Shown here in pieces: positions 12,176 to 22,600 of a stretch of 31,075 bases of DNA. Under the pieces are notes generated by a model that saw only the letters and a list, made by a program, of their open reading frames with translations, ran no database searches and was not told the DNA's origin. The DNA comes from a virus. Made by a program: the position numbers and the translations under genes. The stretch is from positions 1 through 31,075 of the IMG/VR virus record IMGVR_UViG_3300022725_000180; one strand, given 5' to 3'. Every line of letters starts with the position of its first letter. The first letter of the stretch is position 1.

Positions 12176-12780
12176 CTGTTCCACCCCTCCAGCAGGTTTT
12201 CGATGAGCTCGGCCAGCCGGGCGAGCAGCCCTTTAGGCCTGTCAGGCTCGGCCGGGGCCGCCGTATCCTCCGCCCTGACAAGCAGCTGCCGGACCGCCAG
12301 CAGGAACGGGTCGACATCGGCGTGTGCCTTGTTGAGGCCGTCCCCCGCGTAGTAGCTCCGCCCCTTGTTCGGGCCGGTGACGACCGGGAGTGAGGCCCAC
12401 TCCTTGGCGAGCGAGTTGGCGAAGGTGGACACGCGCATCCGCCCCTCGAGGTAGTCGACGAGCCCGCGGCGCTTGAGCAGCTGCAGGGCGAGGCGGTCCT
12501 GTGTGACCTCGTCGAAGATGTCTGTCCGGCGGACCCCCGCCTCACGATACAGCCCGCGCAGGGTGTCCTCCAGTATCTGGTATCGACCCGAAGCCTCGCT
12601 CATGTAGTGGTGGTCGATGCTGTCCTGCCAGTTGAGCACCTCCTGCACGGTCATCTGCGTGAGCGCCTTGGGCGGCCGATCCCGGTTGCGGATGCCGCCC
12701 CAGATGGCGTCGTAGTTGCCGCGGCTCTCGTACTTCGCGATGAAGTCCAGCAGCGGCCGAACCTGTCTGATGCTAGTCAT
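12172..12780 (-). CDS. Endolysin, lambda R-like muramidase/transglycosylase
   Basis: 202 residues from the ATG at 12780, preceded by GAGGAGGGGG. The sequence LLDFIAKYESRGNYDAI carries the catalytic Glu (E18). SEASGRYQILEDTLRGLY, FDEVTQDRLALQLLKRRG and LAKEWASLPVV follow in the order seen in lambda endolysin gpR (E, G-R-Y-Q, D-x-x-A-L-Q, W-A-S-L-P). It should cut the glycan strands of peptidoglycan. The enzyme domain ends near residue 160; the rest is a helical extension (GLLARLAELIENLLEGWNR) that could be amphipathic. There is no signal peptide, so a holin is needed. Overlaps its neighbours by 8 and 4 bases. Confidence 0.9.
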   Translation of the reverse strand: MTSIRQVRPLLDFIAKYESRGNYDAIWGGIRNRDRPPKALTQMTVQEVLNWQDSIDHHYMSEASGRYQILEDTLRGLYREAGVRRTDIFDEVTQDRLALQLLKRRGLVDYLEGRMRVSTFANSLAKEWASLPVVTGPNKGRSYYAGDGLNKAHADVDPFLLAVRQLLVRAEDTAAPAEPDRPKGLLARLAELIENLLEGWNR

Positions 12781-13114
12781 TGCCCCCTCCTCCTCTGGTG
12801 GCGTTCCGATTGGCGATCGCGCTGAGCAGCGCGTCAAGCCGGGCGTTGGTGTCCCGGTTCATTACGCGCTGCTCGTCGCGTATCTCGTGCAGGTCCTTGG
12901 TCAGCCGGGCGGTGACCACGTCGAGATCGCCCTTGTGGACGGTGTCATCCCGGACCCGGTCGATCTTCTGGTGCACTATGCGGTCGCGCTCAGCCACATC
13001 CGCCTCCACGCCCCGGATCAGCTTGAGGGTGCGCGCAAAAGCGCCCACTAGGATGGAGGCCCACCCCAGCGTCATCGTCACCCCGATACCAACCAGCCAT
13101 TGTATCTGCTCCAT
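12773..13114 (-). CDS. Membrane-anchored coiled-coil protein of the lysis cassette
   Basis: 113 residues from the ATG at 13114 (GAGGGAAGAG just before it). One or two close membrane segments at about 4-38 (EQIQWLVGIGVTMTLGWASI, then LVGAFARTLKLI) are followed by a heptad-like charged region from about 45 to 105 (VEADVAERDRIVHQKIDRVR, then LTKDLHEIRDEQRVMN). It is the first gene of the lysis set, directly before the endolysin. It could be a holin, antiholin or structural accessory; no exact family recognised. Confidence 0.76.
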   Translation of the reverse strand: MEQIQWLVGIGVTMTLGWASILVGAFARTLKLIRGVEADVAERDRIVHQKIDRVRDDTVHKGDLDVVTARLTKDLHEIRDEQRVMNRDTNARLDALLSAIANRNATRGGGGND

Positions 13115-13130
13115 CTCTTCCCTCTTTGTG

Positions 13131-14765
13131 TTACACCGCACCGGTGATGAGTGTGTACGTGACGCCCCCGAGCGAGAACGCCCGGCGGTTCTCGAGCTCT
13201 ATCTCGCCGTCCTTGACGCTGATGGAGAAGTCTCCGTCAGCGCCCGTCGTCCCGGCGAGGTCGGTGTCCGCGGCCATCACGGTTGTGCCGGACGCGGTGT
13301 TTGAGTAGTGGACCACCGGGACCGTATCCGCGGAGAAGCCCACGATGGCGCCGACGCCGGCGTTGTTGTCGCCGATGATGAGCACCCCGGTTCGTCGACT
13401 TCCGAGGTCGATGGTGTAGGTGCTGTCGTCCGGCATGACGGGCACGGAACCGGCGGTCTCGATGACGCCTCCGCCGGCAAAGCCACGCGCCATGCGGAGG
13501 TCGGCGTTCTTCAACGCCTCCGCGAACACGTGGCCCCAGCCCTCGGAGCTCGGGTGGTTCTGGTCGTTGCCGCCGGTAACCCCTCCGCCGTCATCCGTCG
13601 ACCCGTAGAAGTCTGTGAAAGACAGCTCGGGGACAGTCTCGACAAAATTGCCGTAGTAGTAGCTGCTGATGGTAAAAGGCTTGTTGCGACCGTCGAGGTA
13701 GGACAGCTCCGGTTCGAACCGGCCGCCGGCCCGGGTGATGACCCCGCCGTAAATCTCGGTCCCTTCGACCACCACGCTGCACCAGCAGCCGCGGACATAG
13801 ACCTCAAAGGACATCATGTCCCCAGAGGTCGGCGCCGGGACGGAGCTCACCGTCTTGTTGTACCGCCCCGGGTAGAGCGAACCCGGGAAGCTGTCGTCCA
13901 TGACGAACTCGACCGCCACGTTGCCGCCGTCGTCGAATATCTCGAGCCAGCTCTCTGCGTTATTTTCGCTCTGGCTCAGGGTCAGCTTGATCCGGCTGGT
14001 CCACATGGAGCCGGTCGGCGCCATCAAGAAGGTCAGGCCGAAGTCCCGGTCACACTCGCGGAAGGTCTGCGGGGTCGTACCGCTCTCGCTGAACTGGTCG
14101 CGGCGGAGGTGGGTGCGGTCGGGGTCGAAGCCCGCCACCTGCCGGCACATGGCCCTGCCGACGTCGATGTAGCCGAAGTCGTACATCTGGCAGAAGGTCC
14201 GCACCTGCTCGGCGACGAACAGGCGCCCGTTCTGAGCCACCGTGCCGCCGATGTTGGTGGTGTCGCTGTAGAGGTGGGGGACCATGTTAGTCACGAAGAC
14301 GATGTCGCAATCCTGCAGGTTCGGGTACGTGGCCGACTGCGCGCGGAACTGCAGCATAACGTCGATGAAGTTGGTGGCCGAGAATATGTCCCGGTCGTTC
14401 ATGCCGAAGTTGATGAAGATCACATCCGGGTCGAGCAGCTCGAGGGCGTCGGCCCAGCTGTCCGCGGCCGTGTTCACCCCCGGCCACGCGGGGACAGTCA
14501 GCCCCGTGTCGTCGAGGGTCGGGTACTTATTGTCGCTCAGGTGGTCGAAGCGCGAGGCGCCCAGCGCGCGGTTGTACCACACCGGCGTGAGGTTTGCGTT
14601 CTGGATCGCGAACTCGCGGCGAAGCACCCCGTACAGCGAACCGCTGTCGCTGAAGGTGGTTGTCGGCTCCTCGGTGGCGATGCTGTCGCCCACCAGCACG
14701 CAGACCGGCGACTGTTTGCCGGCTCCTTTCGTGAGGTGGCGTTCAGGGATCAGGGTGCGGCTCAT
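13131..14765 (-). CDS. SGNH-hydrolase tail protein (carbohydrate esterase)
   Basis: 544 residues from the ATG at 14765 (GAGGAGAGAC upstream). SGNH blocks: CVLVGDSIA (S28), NRALGAS (G69), INFGMNDRD (N123) and DQNHPSSEGWGH (D401, H404). The catalytic Ser and His are thus separated by a beta-rich insert at about 240-390 (RIKLTLSQSENNAESWLEIF, then SFEVYVRGCWCSVVVEGTEI), probably a lectin-like sandwich. The C-terminal 110 residues are a separate beta domain (TYTIDLGSRRTGVLIIGDNN). Directly after the tail fibre gene, this protein likely removes acyl groups from capsule or lipopolysaccharide during adsorption. Confidence 0.88.
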   Translation of the reverse strand: MSRTLIPERHLTKGAGKQSPVCVLVGDSIATEEPTTTFSDSGSLYGVLRREFAIQNANLTPVWYNRALGASRFDHLSDNKYPTLDDTGLTVPAWPGVNTAADSWADALELLDPDVIFINFGMNDRDIFSATNFIDVMLQFRAQSATYPNLQDCDIVFVTNMVPHLYSDTTNIGGTVAQNGRLFVAEQVRTFCQMYDFGYIDVGRAMCRQVAGFDPDRTHLRRDQFSESGTTPQTFRECDRDFGLTFLMAPTGSMWTSRIKLTLSQSENNAESWLEIFDDGGNVAVEFVMDDSFPGSLYPGRYNKTVSSVPAPTSGDMMSFEVYVRGCWCSVVVEGTEIYGGVITRAGGRFEPELSYLDGRNKPFTISSYYYGNFVETVPELSFTDFYGSTDDGGGVTGGNDQNHPSSEGWGHVFAEALKNADLRMARGFAGGGVIETAGSVPVMPDDSTYTIDLGSRRTGVLIIGDNNAGVGAIVGFSADTVPVVHYSNTASGTTVMAADTDLAGTTGADGDFSISVKDGEIELENRRAFSLGGVTYTLITGAV

Positions 14766-14775
14766 GTGTCTCTCC

Positions 14776-16623
14776 TCAATACCAGCGACCGATTGCAGAG
14801 AGCCATGTCGTAGCCCCCGTTCGAGAACCCGAGGTGTTCCATGCGTTGAAATCACACGATGTCAGACCAACACCCCCAGCATCCACGCTGAATATACGAG
14901 CACCCGCGTTTGCCGGGGTTCCAGAGACAGTCGGGAGTGTAGTGAAAGCGGCAGGGAAGGTCCACGTTTCAGGGCCAGCCGCATCGGCGTTCATGACGTG
15001 CCAGCACTGCATGGTCCCGTCGGCCCACTTGGTGTATTCACCGTCCGCATTGCTGCCGCGCTCAATGACAGCGCCCGTGGGCGTCCCGCCGCTTTCGCTG
15101 ACGGTCCCGACGATGTTGGTCTCGTTGTACGCCGTGCGCCAGTCCGTCCACACGCCGCCCTGTCGGGTCCGGGTGTAGAGGTTCCCCTCCTCTGAACCGG
15201 GGAAGTGCGCGAGGAATATCTGGGTCTGCGCCCCCGTGCCGTTCCACTCGGTCGTGAGCAGGGTGCCAGCGATGTTGCTCGGCCCCGGCTTATCGGTGTC
15301 CGTGGTGGCTACCTTCGAGAAGCCCCACGGCGCGTCGTCGAGGGAGCCGTCCACCAGCGGGGGCGTCGCCCCCAGCCCGAAAGCGCCGACCGCCATCAGC
15401 CGGCCCGCCGTCTCGTCGGTGGCGCTGTCTTGCACCCGGGCCACGATCTCGAAGCCGTCGGGGATGTCGCCGCCGACGCTGGCGCCGGATGAGGCGCGGA
15501 GGATCACACCCTCCGCGTGCACCATCATCCCGTCGGGCCACGTGTTGCCGCGGTCTACCGCCTGTTGCAGGCGCGACAGCAGGCTGTAGTTGGCGCCCGC
15601 CTCGTAGACCTTGGCGATCGCGCCGGTGTAGTGATGATCGGCCGCGAACTGGTCGGCGACCTCGAAGACCGAGCCGTCGGCGAGCAGCAGGTAGTCCCCG
15701 CTCTCGATGCCGTTCTCCTCGTCGTTCGGGTCGTACGCGAGGGTCGTGTCAGCCAGCAGCGCCGGCAGATCGCGGATCAGGGCGAGCTGGCCGTACTCGG
15801 GGAAGACCTCGTCGACCGTCCGGCCGTAGCGTGCGATCAGGCGGCCCGGCGCCTGTATCGGATCGCCGGTCAGCGTGACGACCTTGTCCGTCAGCTCGAA
15901 GTCGCTGAGCGTGTAGCTCTTGAACGTGCCGTCCGCCAGCTCGCCGAACAGCTGCAGGCGAGCCTTGCTGAGCGGTGCGTGCGACAGCGTAAACTCGGTG
16001 TCCCCCGTCTGGGATGTCACGTCGAAGACATCCTCGAAGGCGATGGTGGTCAGCGCGGCGCCGACCACCTGATTGGCGAAGCCCTCCGCCGCCTCGATCT
16101 CTTCGGCCGTTGGCCCGTTGTCGAAGCCGCCGGATGCGTTCCAGATGATGGACCGGCCGGTGGAGGGGGCCGGCAAGTTGAGCGTACCCGGGGTGATACC
16201 ATCGCCGTCGAACACGTCCGCCTTCAGCGCCCGGTCGAGCTCTTCGCGGATGGAGCGCAGGTGCATGGTCAGCTTGTCGAGGCTGTTCTCCAGAAGCTCC
16301 AGCTTCAGGCGACCTTGGTTCGAGTACCGCGTCTCTTGGTTGTAGTCACCCTTGTAGGTGATCGCCAGCTGCGAGCCGCTGGGAGCGAGCGCCGCGTCCG
16401 TCAGGGTGATCTGCCCGCCGCCGTCGTTGCCGACGCCGGAGACGGTGTAGTCCGTGGTGAGCGTCAGCTCGGTCTGCGTGCCGTCGCTCTCCTTGACGGT
16501 GACGAGGAGCTCGTCCTCCGCCTGTATCTGGAAATCGTAGTCGAACACGGTGGCAAAACCGGTCCCGGTATACGGGCCGGACTTGAAGAGCGGGTCGCCA
16601 TTGCCGTCGATTGTCTCAATCAT
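14776..16623 (-). CDS. Tail fibre protein, T7 gp17-like N-terminus
   Basis: 615 residues; T7 gp17 has 553. Residues 1-150 resemble the tail-attachment domain of T7-type fibres: FDYDFQIQAEDELLVTVKES, TTDYTVSGVGNDGGGQITLT, then QETRYSNQGRLKLELLENSL and a helix (LDKLTMHLRSIREELDRAL). The middle is a beta-rich shaft. The C-terminal tip (about 510-615) has RGSNADGEYTKWADGTMQCW and TWTFPAAFTTLPTVSGTP, as in receptor-binding ends of many fibres. The tip is coded with less G+C than the shaft. AGGA precedes the ATG. The gene follows the giant gp16-position gene by 33 bases, in T7 order. Confidence 0.9.
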   Translation of the reverse strand: MIETIDGNGDPLFKSGPYTGTGFATVFDYDFQIQAEDELLVTVKESDGTQTELTLTTDYTVSGVGNDGGGQITLTDAALAPSGSQLAITYKGDYNQETRYSNQGRLKLELLENSLDKLTMHLRSIREELDRALKADVFDGDGITPGTLNLPAPSTGRSIIWNASGGFDNGPTAEEIEAAEGFANQVVGAALTTIAFEDVFDVTSQTGDTEFTLSHAPLSKARLQLFGELADGTFKSYTLSDFELTDKVVTLTGDPIQAPGRLIARYGRTVDEVFPEYGQLALIRDLPALLADTTLAYDPNDEENGIESGDYLLLADGSVFEVADQFAADHHYTGAIAKVYEAGANYSLLSRLQQAVDRGNTWPDGMMVHAEGVILRASSGASVGGDIPDGFEIVARVQDSATDETAGRLMAVGAFGLGATPPLVDGSLDDAPWGFSKVATTDTDKPGPSNIAGTLLTTEWNGTGAQTQIFLAHFPGSEEGNLYTRTRQGGVWTDWRTAYNETNIVGTVSESGGTPTGAVIERGSNADGEYTKWADGTMQCWHVMNADAAGPETWTFPAAFTTLPTVSGTPANAGARIFSVDAGGVGLTSCDFNAWNTSGSRTGATTWLSAIGRWY

Positions 16624-16656
16624 GGGTCCATCCTATCCTATGCGGGCACCTGTGCG

Positions 16657-19600
16657 CTACCTCCCGAGTATCATCGCGAGGGGAGACGGCTCTTCGCCGG
16701 TCACCCCCGCCCCCTCGAAGAGACGCCAGATAGCGGTTGAAGGTATGCCCGGCACAAGGAGGCCAGACAGGTCAATAAGGGACCGGGCATCGGAAGCTGT
16801 AGCCTCGCCAAGTAGAACGTCACTGCCGGAACTGAGGCCTCGCGCGACGGTCTCGGAAATGCCCCCGTACGCGCCGCCCCCGCTGAAGCCTTGCACCGCG
16901 CTCGATGCATCGCGTACGAACGGGAAGACGGAGGCGACGGAAAGGGCGGTCTCTTGCAGCAGGAACTGGCCCCAGTTTTCCTCGTCCTCATCGTCATCCC
17001 CCATTCCCGGTAGCGACATCTTGATCGCATTGTACAGCACAGCCTCGACGGTGAACAGCAGGATCATGTCGGTCGCGCCCTTGAGCACCGCGTACAGCGT
17101 GTTCTTGTTCGGGTCGCGGAAGTCCCGCTGGGTCCGGCCGATCACCTCCTCGGCGACGTTGTACTTGGCGAACATGTACGACCCCAGCGCCGTGAAGAGG
17201 CGCAGGAACTCGTTCTGTCGCTGGGTCTGCCCCAGCGTGCCGCGCTCGATGGCGGAGCGGTCCGCGTAGAGGCCGGACGCCTGCGCCCGGGCGACCATCC
17301 GGTCGGCGTGCTGGGCCGCCTCCATGTCGTCCATCCCCTGCGCCAGCCCTTGGTGGTGGGCGCCCAGCCACGTGGGCATGTCGACGGCGTAGTACTGCAC
17401 CTTCTGCATGGCCCAGAAGCCCGCCTTCATGATCACCCGCAGGGCCTCGTCGGCGGTCCCCCGAATGGGGTCGAACTGCGTGCTGTTTATCAGGTCGAAG
17501 ACGTCCCGCTGGAACGAGGTCTCGCGCTCGCGCATGAACGGCGACCGCTGCTTGACGTCGTTCCCCATGCGGATGCGGCCGCGGGCGGAGAACAGGTACG
17601 TGCTCAGGCCGCGGACCATGTTCCCGGTCCCGATGGTCGCCATCGACTGGGTCAGGCCGGTGAACTGGATGGCGACGGTCGACATGTTGAAGGCGAGCTT
17701 CGACAGGGTGAACCCGCTCTTCAGCCGGCGCATCGTGCCGGCCAGCACGTGCGTGCCGCTGGCCGGGCCGGCAGCCACGTCCTGCAGCCACCACTCGAGC
17801 GCCTCGTAGTCCTCGAGCATGCCGTGCTGCTCGAACAGCCCGCGGACCTCGGGCTCCCGCAGGATCGACCACGACGTGTTGACGGCCTCGCCATAGGCGA
17901 GATCGTGGACCACGTTGTTGACGTGCCCGAAGAGCACGTCCATGCCCAGCTGCAGCGTGCGGCCCCCTCCGCCGGCCGCGCGCTCCTTCGTGTGGCCGTT
18001 CTTGGTCTGAGCCTTGCCGAAGCGCCCGGCCAGCATGTTCTGCATGAGGTCGAGGTTCTCGTCAGCCCGGGCCGTGTCGGTCATCCGGCGGTCGTACTTG
18101 ATGGGGTAGTAGCCGCCGCGGATGCCCTGCCGCGGCATGCCGGGCAGCTGCATCATCAGCTGGGGCTCGACCTTCTCCGGCGCCACGCCCGTGACGCGCT
18201 CCTCGCGCTCCGCGATCATGGGCCAGAAGGTGTCGATGTAGTCCCACGTGGCCTGCACGAAGCGCCAGTCGCGCTCGTCGAGGTTCGACAGGAGCGTCTG
18301 CACCTGCTCCTTGGTGAAGGACCCCCGGCTGTCGCGCGAGGTCAGGCGCTCGAAGTTGTCCTTGTTGCCCACGTTCAGCGCCATGCTGATGAGGTCCCAC
18401 TTCGACATCGCCTCGTCCGAGCCCTCCCAGACCTGCCGGGTGGTCATGCCGCGGCGCTCGCTCTGCGAGTACATGGAGAACAGGTTGTCGAGGTCCTCGG
18501 TCGCCTGCTCGCGCATCTGCATGGCGATGACACTGGCCCGGTCGATGCGGTCCTTGATATGCCGGATCGCCGCACCGCGGTTCGTCCAGCCGTCGATCTT
18601 CCGCAGCACCGTGTCCGCATTGCGGACCAGATTGAAGTAGCCCTTGATGTTGGACATCGTGCGCTCGCCGCGGGTCGGCACCCGGTTGAGGGGTTTGTTC
18701 CTCACATTCTCGTCGAAGGCCTCGCGTATCTCCTCGATCACCTCGCCGCGCTCGCGCGCCTCCTGCGCGTCGATCACCTTCTTCTTCCGGCGAGCCATGT
18801 GCTCGATGTTCTTCAGGCTGTCGAAGACGCCCTGCAGGCGCTGGACGCTGAGCGTCTTGTACGGCTTGCGCTGCGCGTTGGACAGCACGTGGTCCGGGAT
18901 CGCGAGCTCGTTGTCGCGGCCCTCCTGTTTCATCGCGTCGACATAGGCGAGCAGGCGCTCGCGGCGGGCCTCCGCCTTGCCGCTCATCTGGCGGAAGTCG
19001 TAGGTCTCGAGGATGTCGTCGATGGCGCCCAGATACTCCGGGGCGAGGTTCTGCCGCGTGCCCTTCCGCTTGAGCCGGCCAGCGAGGCGCTCGGCCTTGC
19101 CCACCATCTCGGCGGTGTTCTTGCTGGCGATGTAGAGCTGGTGCTGGATCAGCTGCTTCCGCTTCGCCTCGAAGGCCTCGTCGACCCGCCCCTCGGCGAG
19201 GTGGCGCGCGGCCTCCTCCGACAGGCGGCGCTCGGCCGCCTGATAGCGGCTGGTTTGGATCGCCTCCCGGACCGGCATCTTCTGGATGAGGTCCTCCGCG
19301 ATCTGCTTGGCGGCCTGCCGGGAGGTGGGCTTCTTGCTGCGCGAGCCCACGCGGTTGAGAGCGCGCAGCTCGGCCACGATGACCTGCCCGCGCTTCTCGC
19401 CGTGCATCGCGTCCGAGACCACGCTCTCCAGCTCCTCGGGGTCCGCCATAGGATCGCCGACCTCCTCGGCCACGCGCTGCTTGATGGCGCGGCGTATGGC
19501 GTCCCGCGGCCGCGGCGCGTCGATCACGTCCTTGAGCATCTCGGCCCCGGAGTTGTAGCCGAACCAGCCGGCGACCTCGTCGGCCGTCATCCCGCTCCCC

Positions 19601-22600
19601 TTCACGTGCATCGGCCGGCGCCCGCGCGGCAGCCGGCTGGCGACGTCGGGGAACTGCTCGCCGTACTGCTCCTCCAGCAGGTCGGTGTCGAGCCGCAAGT
19701 CGAGAGGCAGGTCAGGCTCCTGCTCCTCGGCGCCGAGCCAGCGGCCGTACGCCAGCCACTGGATCACGCGGTTGTGGCGCTCGCCGTTGACCCGTTCGGT
19801 CTCTTCCTTCTCGATCTCCGCCCGGCGCGCTGCGTACTCGGCGCTGCGCATCTGCTTCTCCACGCGGAGCAGCTCCTTGCGTGCCAGCTGCCGCCCCTCA
19901 TCGCGGGCCTCCTCCGACAGGACGGTGAGCCGGCGGTAGCTGTCCTCGTCGAGGCCGAGCTCGCGCGCCGTCTCCGCAATCTGACTGTTGATCGCGTCGC
20001 GGTCTTGGATGCCGGCGATCTCCTCGTCAGTCGCGACCAGCCGGTCGAAGACGTCGCGGATCGAGGGGTCGAGGTTGACGTTCAGGTTGCGGATGTCCTT
20101 GTACCACCCGACGAGCCACGCGGTGAAGCTCTCGAACAGGGCGCGCATGGTGTTGCTCGGGCTCTTGCCCTCGTACACGTACGCCTCCCAGCCCCGGGCG
20201 AACTGCTCGTGCATGGCCCGGTGGATCGCGGCGTCGACCTGCCCGTTGCCGGTCGTGCCTATCGTCAGATACTCTTCCACCTGCGCCTGCTCGATCGGGG
20301 TCTCCTTCGACGCCTCGGTGGCGATGGCCTCCGAGTTGCGGGTGAACCAGCGGGTGGTCTCCTCGAGCTGCTGCTGGGCGAACTCGAGCCCGTCACGCGC
20401 CTGCCTCTGCAGGTTCCACAGGAAGAAGTGCCCCGTCTCGTGGAGCATCGTGGTCTCGTTGGCGCTGTCAAACAGCTGGATGATCGCCTGCCCGGACAGG
20501 TCCTTCGGCAGGATGATCGAGCCTCGGGGGCCGCTCTTGCGCTCGCGCTGCTGCGCGAGGATGTCGACGTTGTTCGGGTCCCAGTTGCCGCCGTTGAAGG
20601 CAGACTTCACGCTCCCGGGCCGGAAGGCAATGTAGCTCGTGCTGCCGTAGTCCTCGACGACGTTCGTGTATATGACGCCGTCGATCCCGCTTGCCTCGAG
20701 CACGGAGATGATCTCCTCGAGCCGTCCCGCCAGCATCCCGGTCAGCTCTTCGAAGCTGAAGTCCGTGTCCTCCTGCGCGAGATCGCGGAAGCCGCGGCGC
20801 ACGTCGTTCAGAAGGAGCTCAATGGAGTGCATGCTCTTGAACATGACAACGCCGTCCTCGTCAACGAACGCCTGCCCGGCAAGCTCCCGCACCTCGTCTA
20901 TGACAGACCACATCGGGTCCCCCGGGCCTGACGTATCATCCGCCAGTGTGTTTGTAAGCTGGTTCAGCATGTCGGCCGTGGTCGACCAAGCGCCGCCGAC
21001 CCGGAGCCCCTCCTCACCCACGTCGATCGGGTTCTGGAGGCTAAGGTACGCCGGGATCGTGCGCGCGCCGGAGGGGTCCTGCTCCCGGAGAGGCGGGAAG
21101 TGCTCCCTCGCGCTGAGCCGCTGCCGGGCTGCGGCCGTGGTGCCGAAATGAGACAGCGGGAAGAAGCCTTCGAAATCCGCAAACGTGGAGTGGAAGACCA
21201 TCTTGGGCGAGCCGTCTTCGTTCGTGATCTCGCTGTCGGCGAACCACCGGTTGAAATCGCCGGACCGGGTCCAGCTGGCCTCGTTGTCCAGCGTCACCTC
21301 GTCGGGCTCGACATCGACGAACAGCGCCGCCGCGTCGCCGAGCGGGGCGAGGTTCTTATCGCCGCCGCCGGTGTTGAAGAAGCCCTTGTAGCCGGCTTCG
21401 GCGATGAGCTCCTCGTACCGGGCGGTGGCTTGGGTGCTGCTCTTGTGCACCGTGCGGTCGATCTTCTCGCGGAGGTTCTCCGGGTCGACGTGCCACGGGT
21501 ACAGGTCCTGCGGATCGACGCGGACCTCGTGCCGCCAGAGGCCAAGCCCGAACTCCCGCTTGTACCCGTACGGCTTGCCGATGTGCAGGCCGAAGAAGGT
21601 CTTCTTCGGGCCGGCGCGCCGGCGCTCCTCGCCGCGGACTGGCCCGGTTCCGGCGAAGGCCGGGTCAAGATTGTCACGGGCCTCGCTCGACCAGTGGGTC
21701 AGCACGATCTTGCCGTCCTTCAGCTCGGCCCCGAAGTACGTGCCCGGGGCCGACCCGTCGGCCGGGGGCGGGAACTGGAGGTTCAGCGAGAACGCCGGGC
21801 GGCGCTCTCCGTTGGCGTCGCGGCCGAACGGTACGCTGTGATTGATCTGGGTCTCGGCCTCCTTGCCGAAGAAGACGCCGTCGAACGGCACCGGCGGCCG
21901 CCCGCTTGCGTCGGTGTACACGAGGCCGTCCTTGGTCAGGATGCTCTCTTGGCCCCAGACCGCGGCGAGGCCCCGGATGTATGTATCGGACGCGCCCACT
22001 ACGAGGAAGGAGGTGCCGTCCGGCGTGCCGTCGTACATCCCCTTCATCTCGATGAAGTCGAGGCCGGCCTCGGTGAGCTGGCGCTCAAGCTCGGCCGCCC
22101 GGGCGCGGTTGCCCGGCGACTGCCCGGCCCCCTCGCTGTCGACCGTCGCGGAGAGCGCGGCCCACCCGTCACGCTTGAAGCTCTCTTCGGAGAGGTTGGC
22201 CGCGTCGAAGTCCGACAGCTCGGCCGGGCGGTCGTCCGCCATCTGGAAGAACTCGTCACTCTCGATCTCAGGGCTGTTGACCACCCGCGGCGTCTCGACG
22301 GTCGAGAACCGGCTATGCAGCGACGGCAGCTGCTCGAGGAACTGGTTCAGCTTCTCTTGGCTGTCGGTGCCGACGTAGCCCTTGAAGTTGCCGCTGTCCC
22401 AGACCTGCACGACGTGTTGGAAGTTGGCGGTCATCACCCGCTCGAGCTCGGTCTGCGAGACCTGCAGCGCGGTCATGCCCTCGACGGCGTCCTCGCCGGT
22501 CTGGAGCACCTCGGCGCGCTTGGCGGCCAGCTCCTCTTGGGAGAAGAACTGCGCCTTGAACTCGTCCTTCTGGGCCTCGTTGGCGTTGAACTGCTCGGCC

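Noticed and set aside
14766-14855. Extra 30 residues at the start of the SGNH protein
   Set aside because: They overlap the end of the tail-fibre gene and lack a ribosome-binding site, while GAGGAG stands just before the ATG at 14765.
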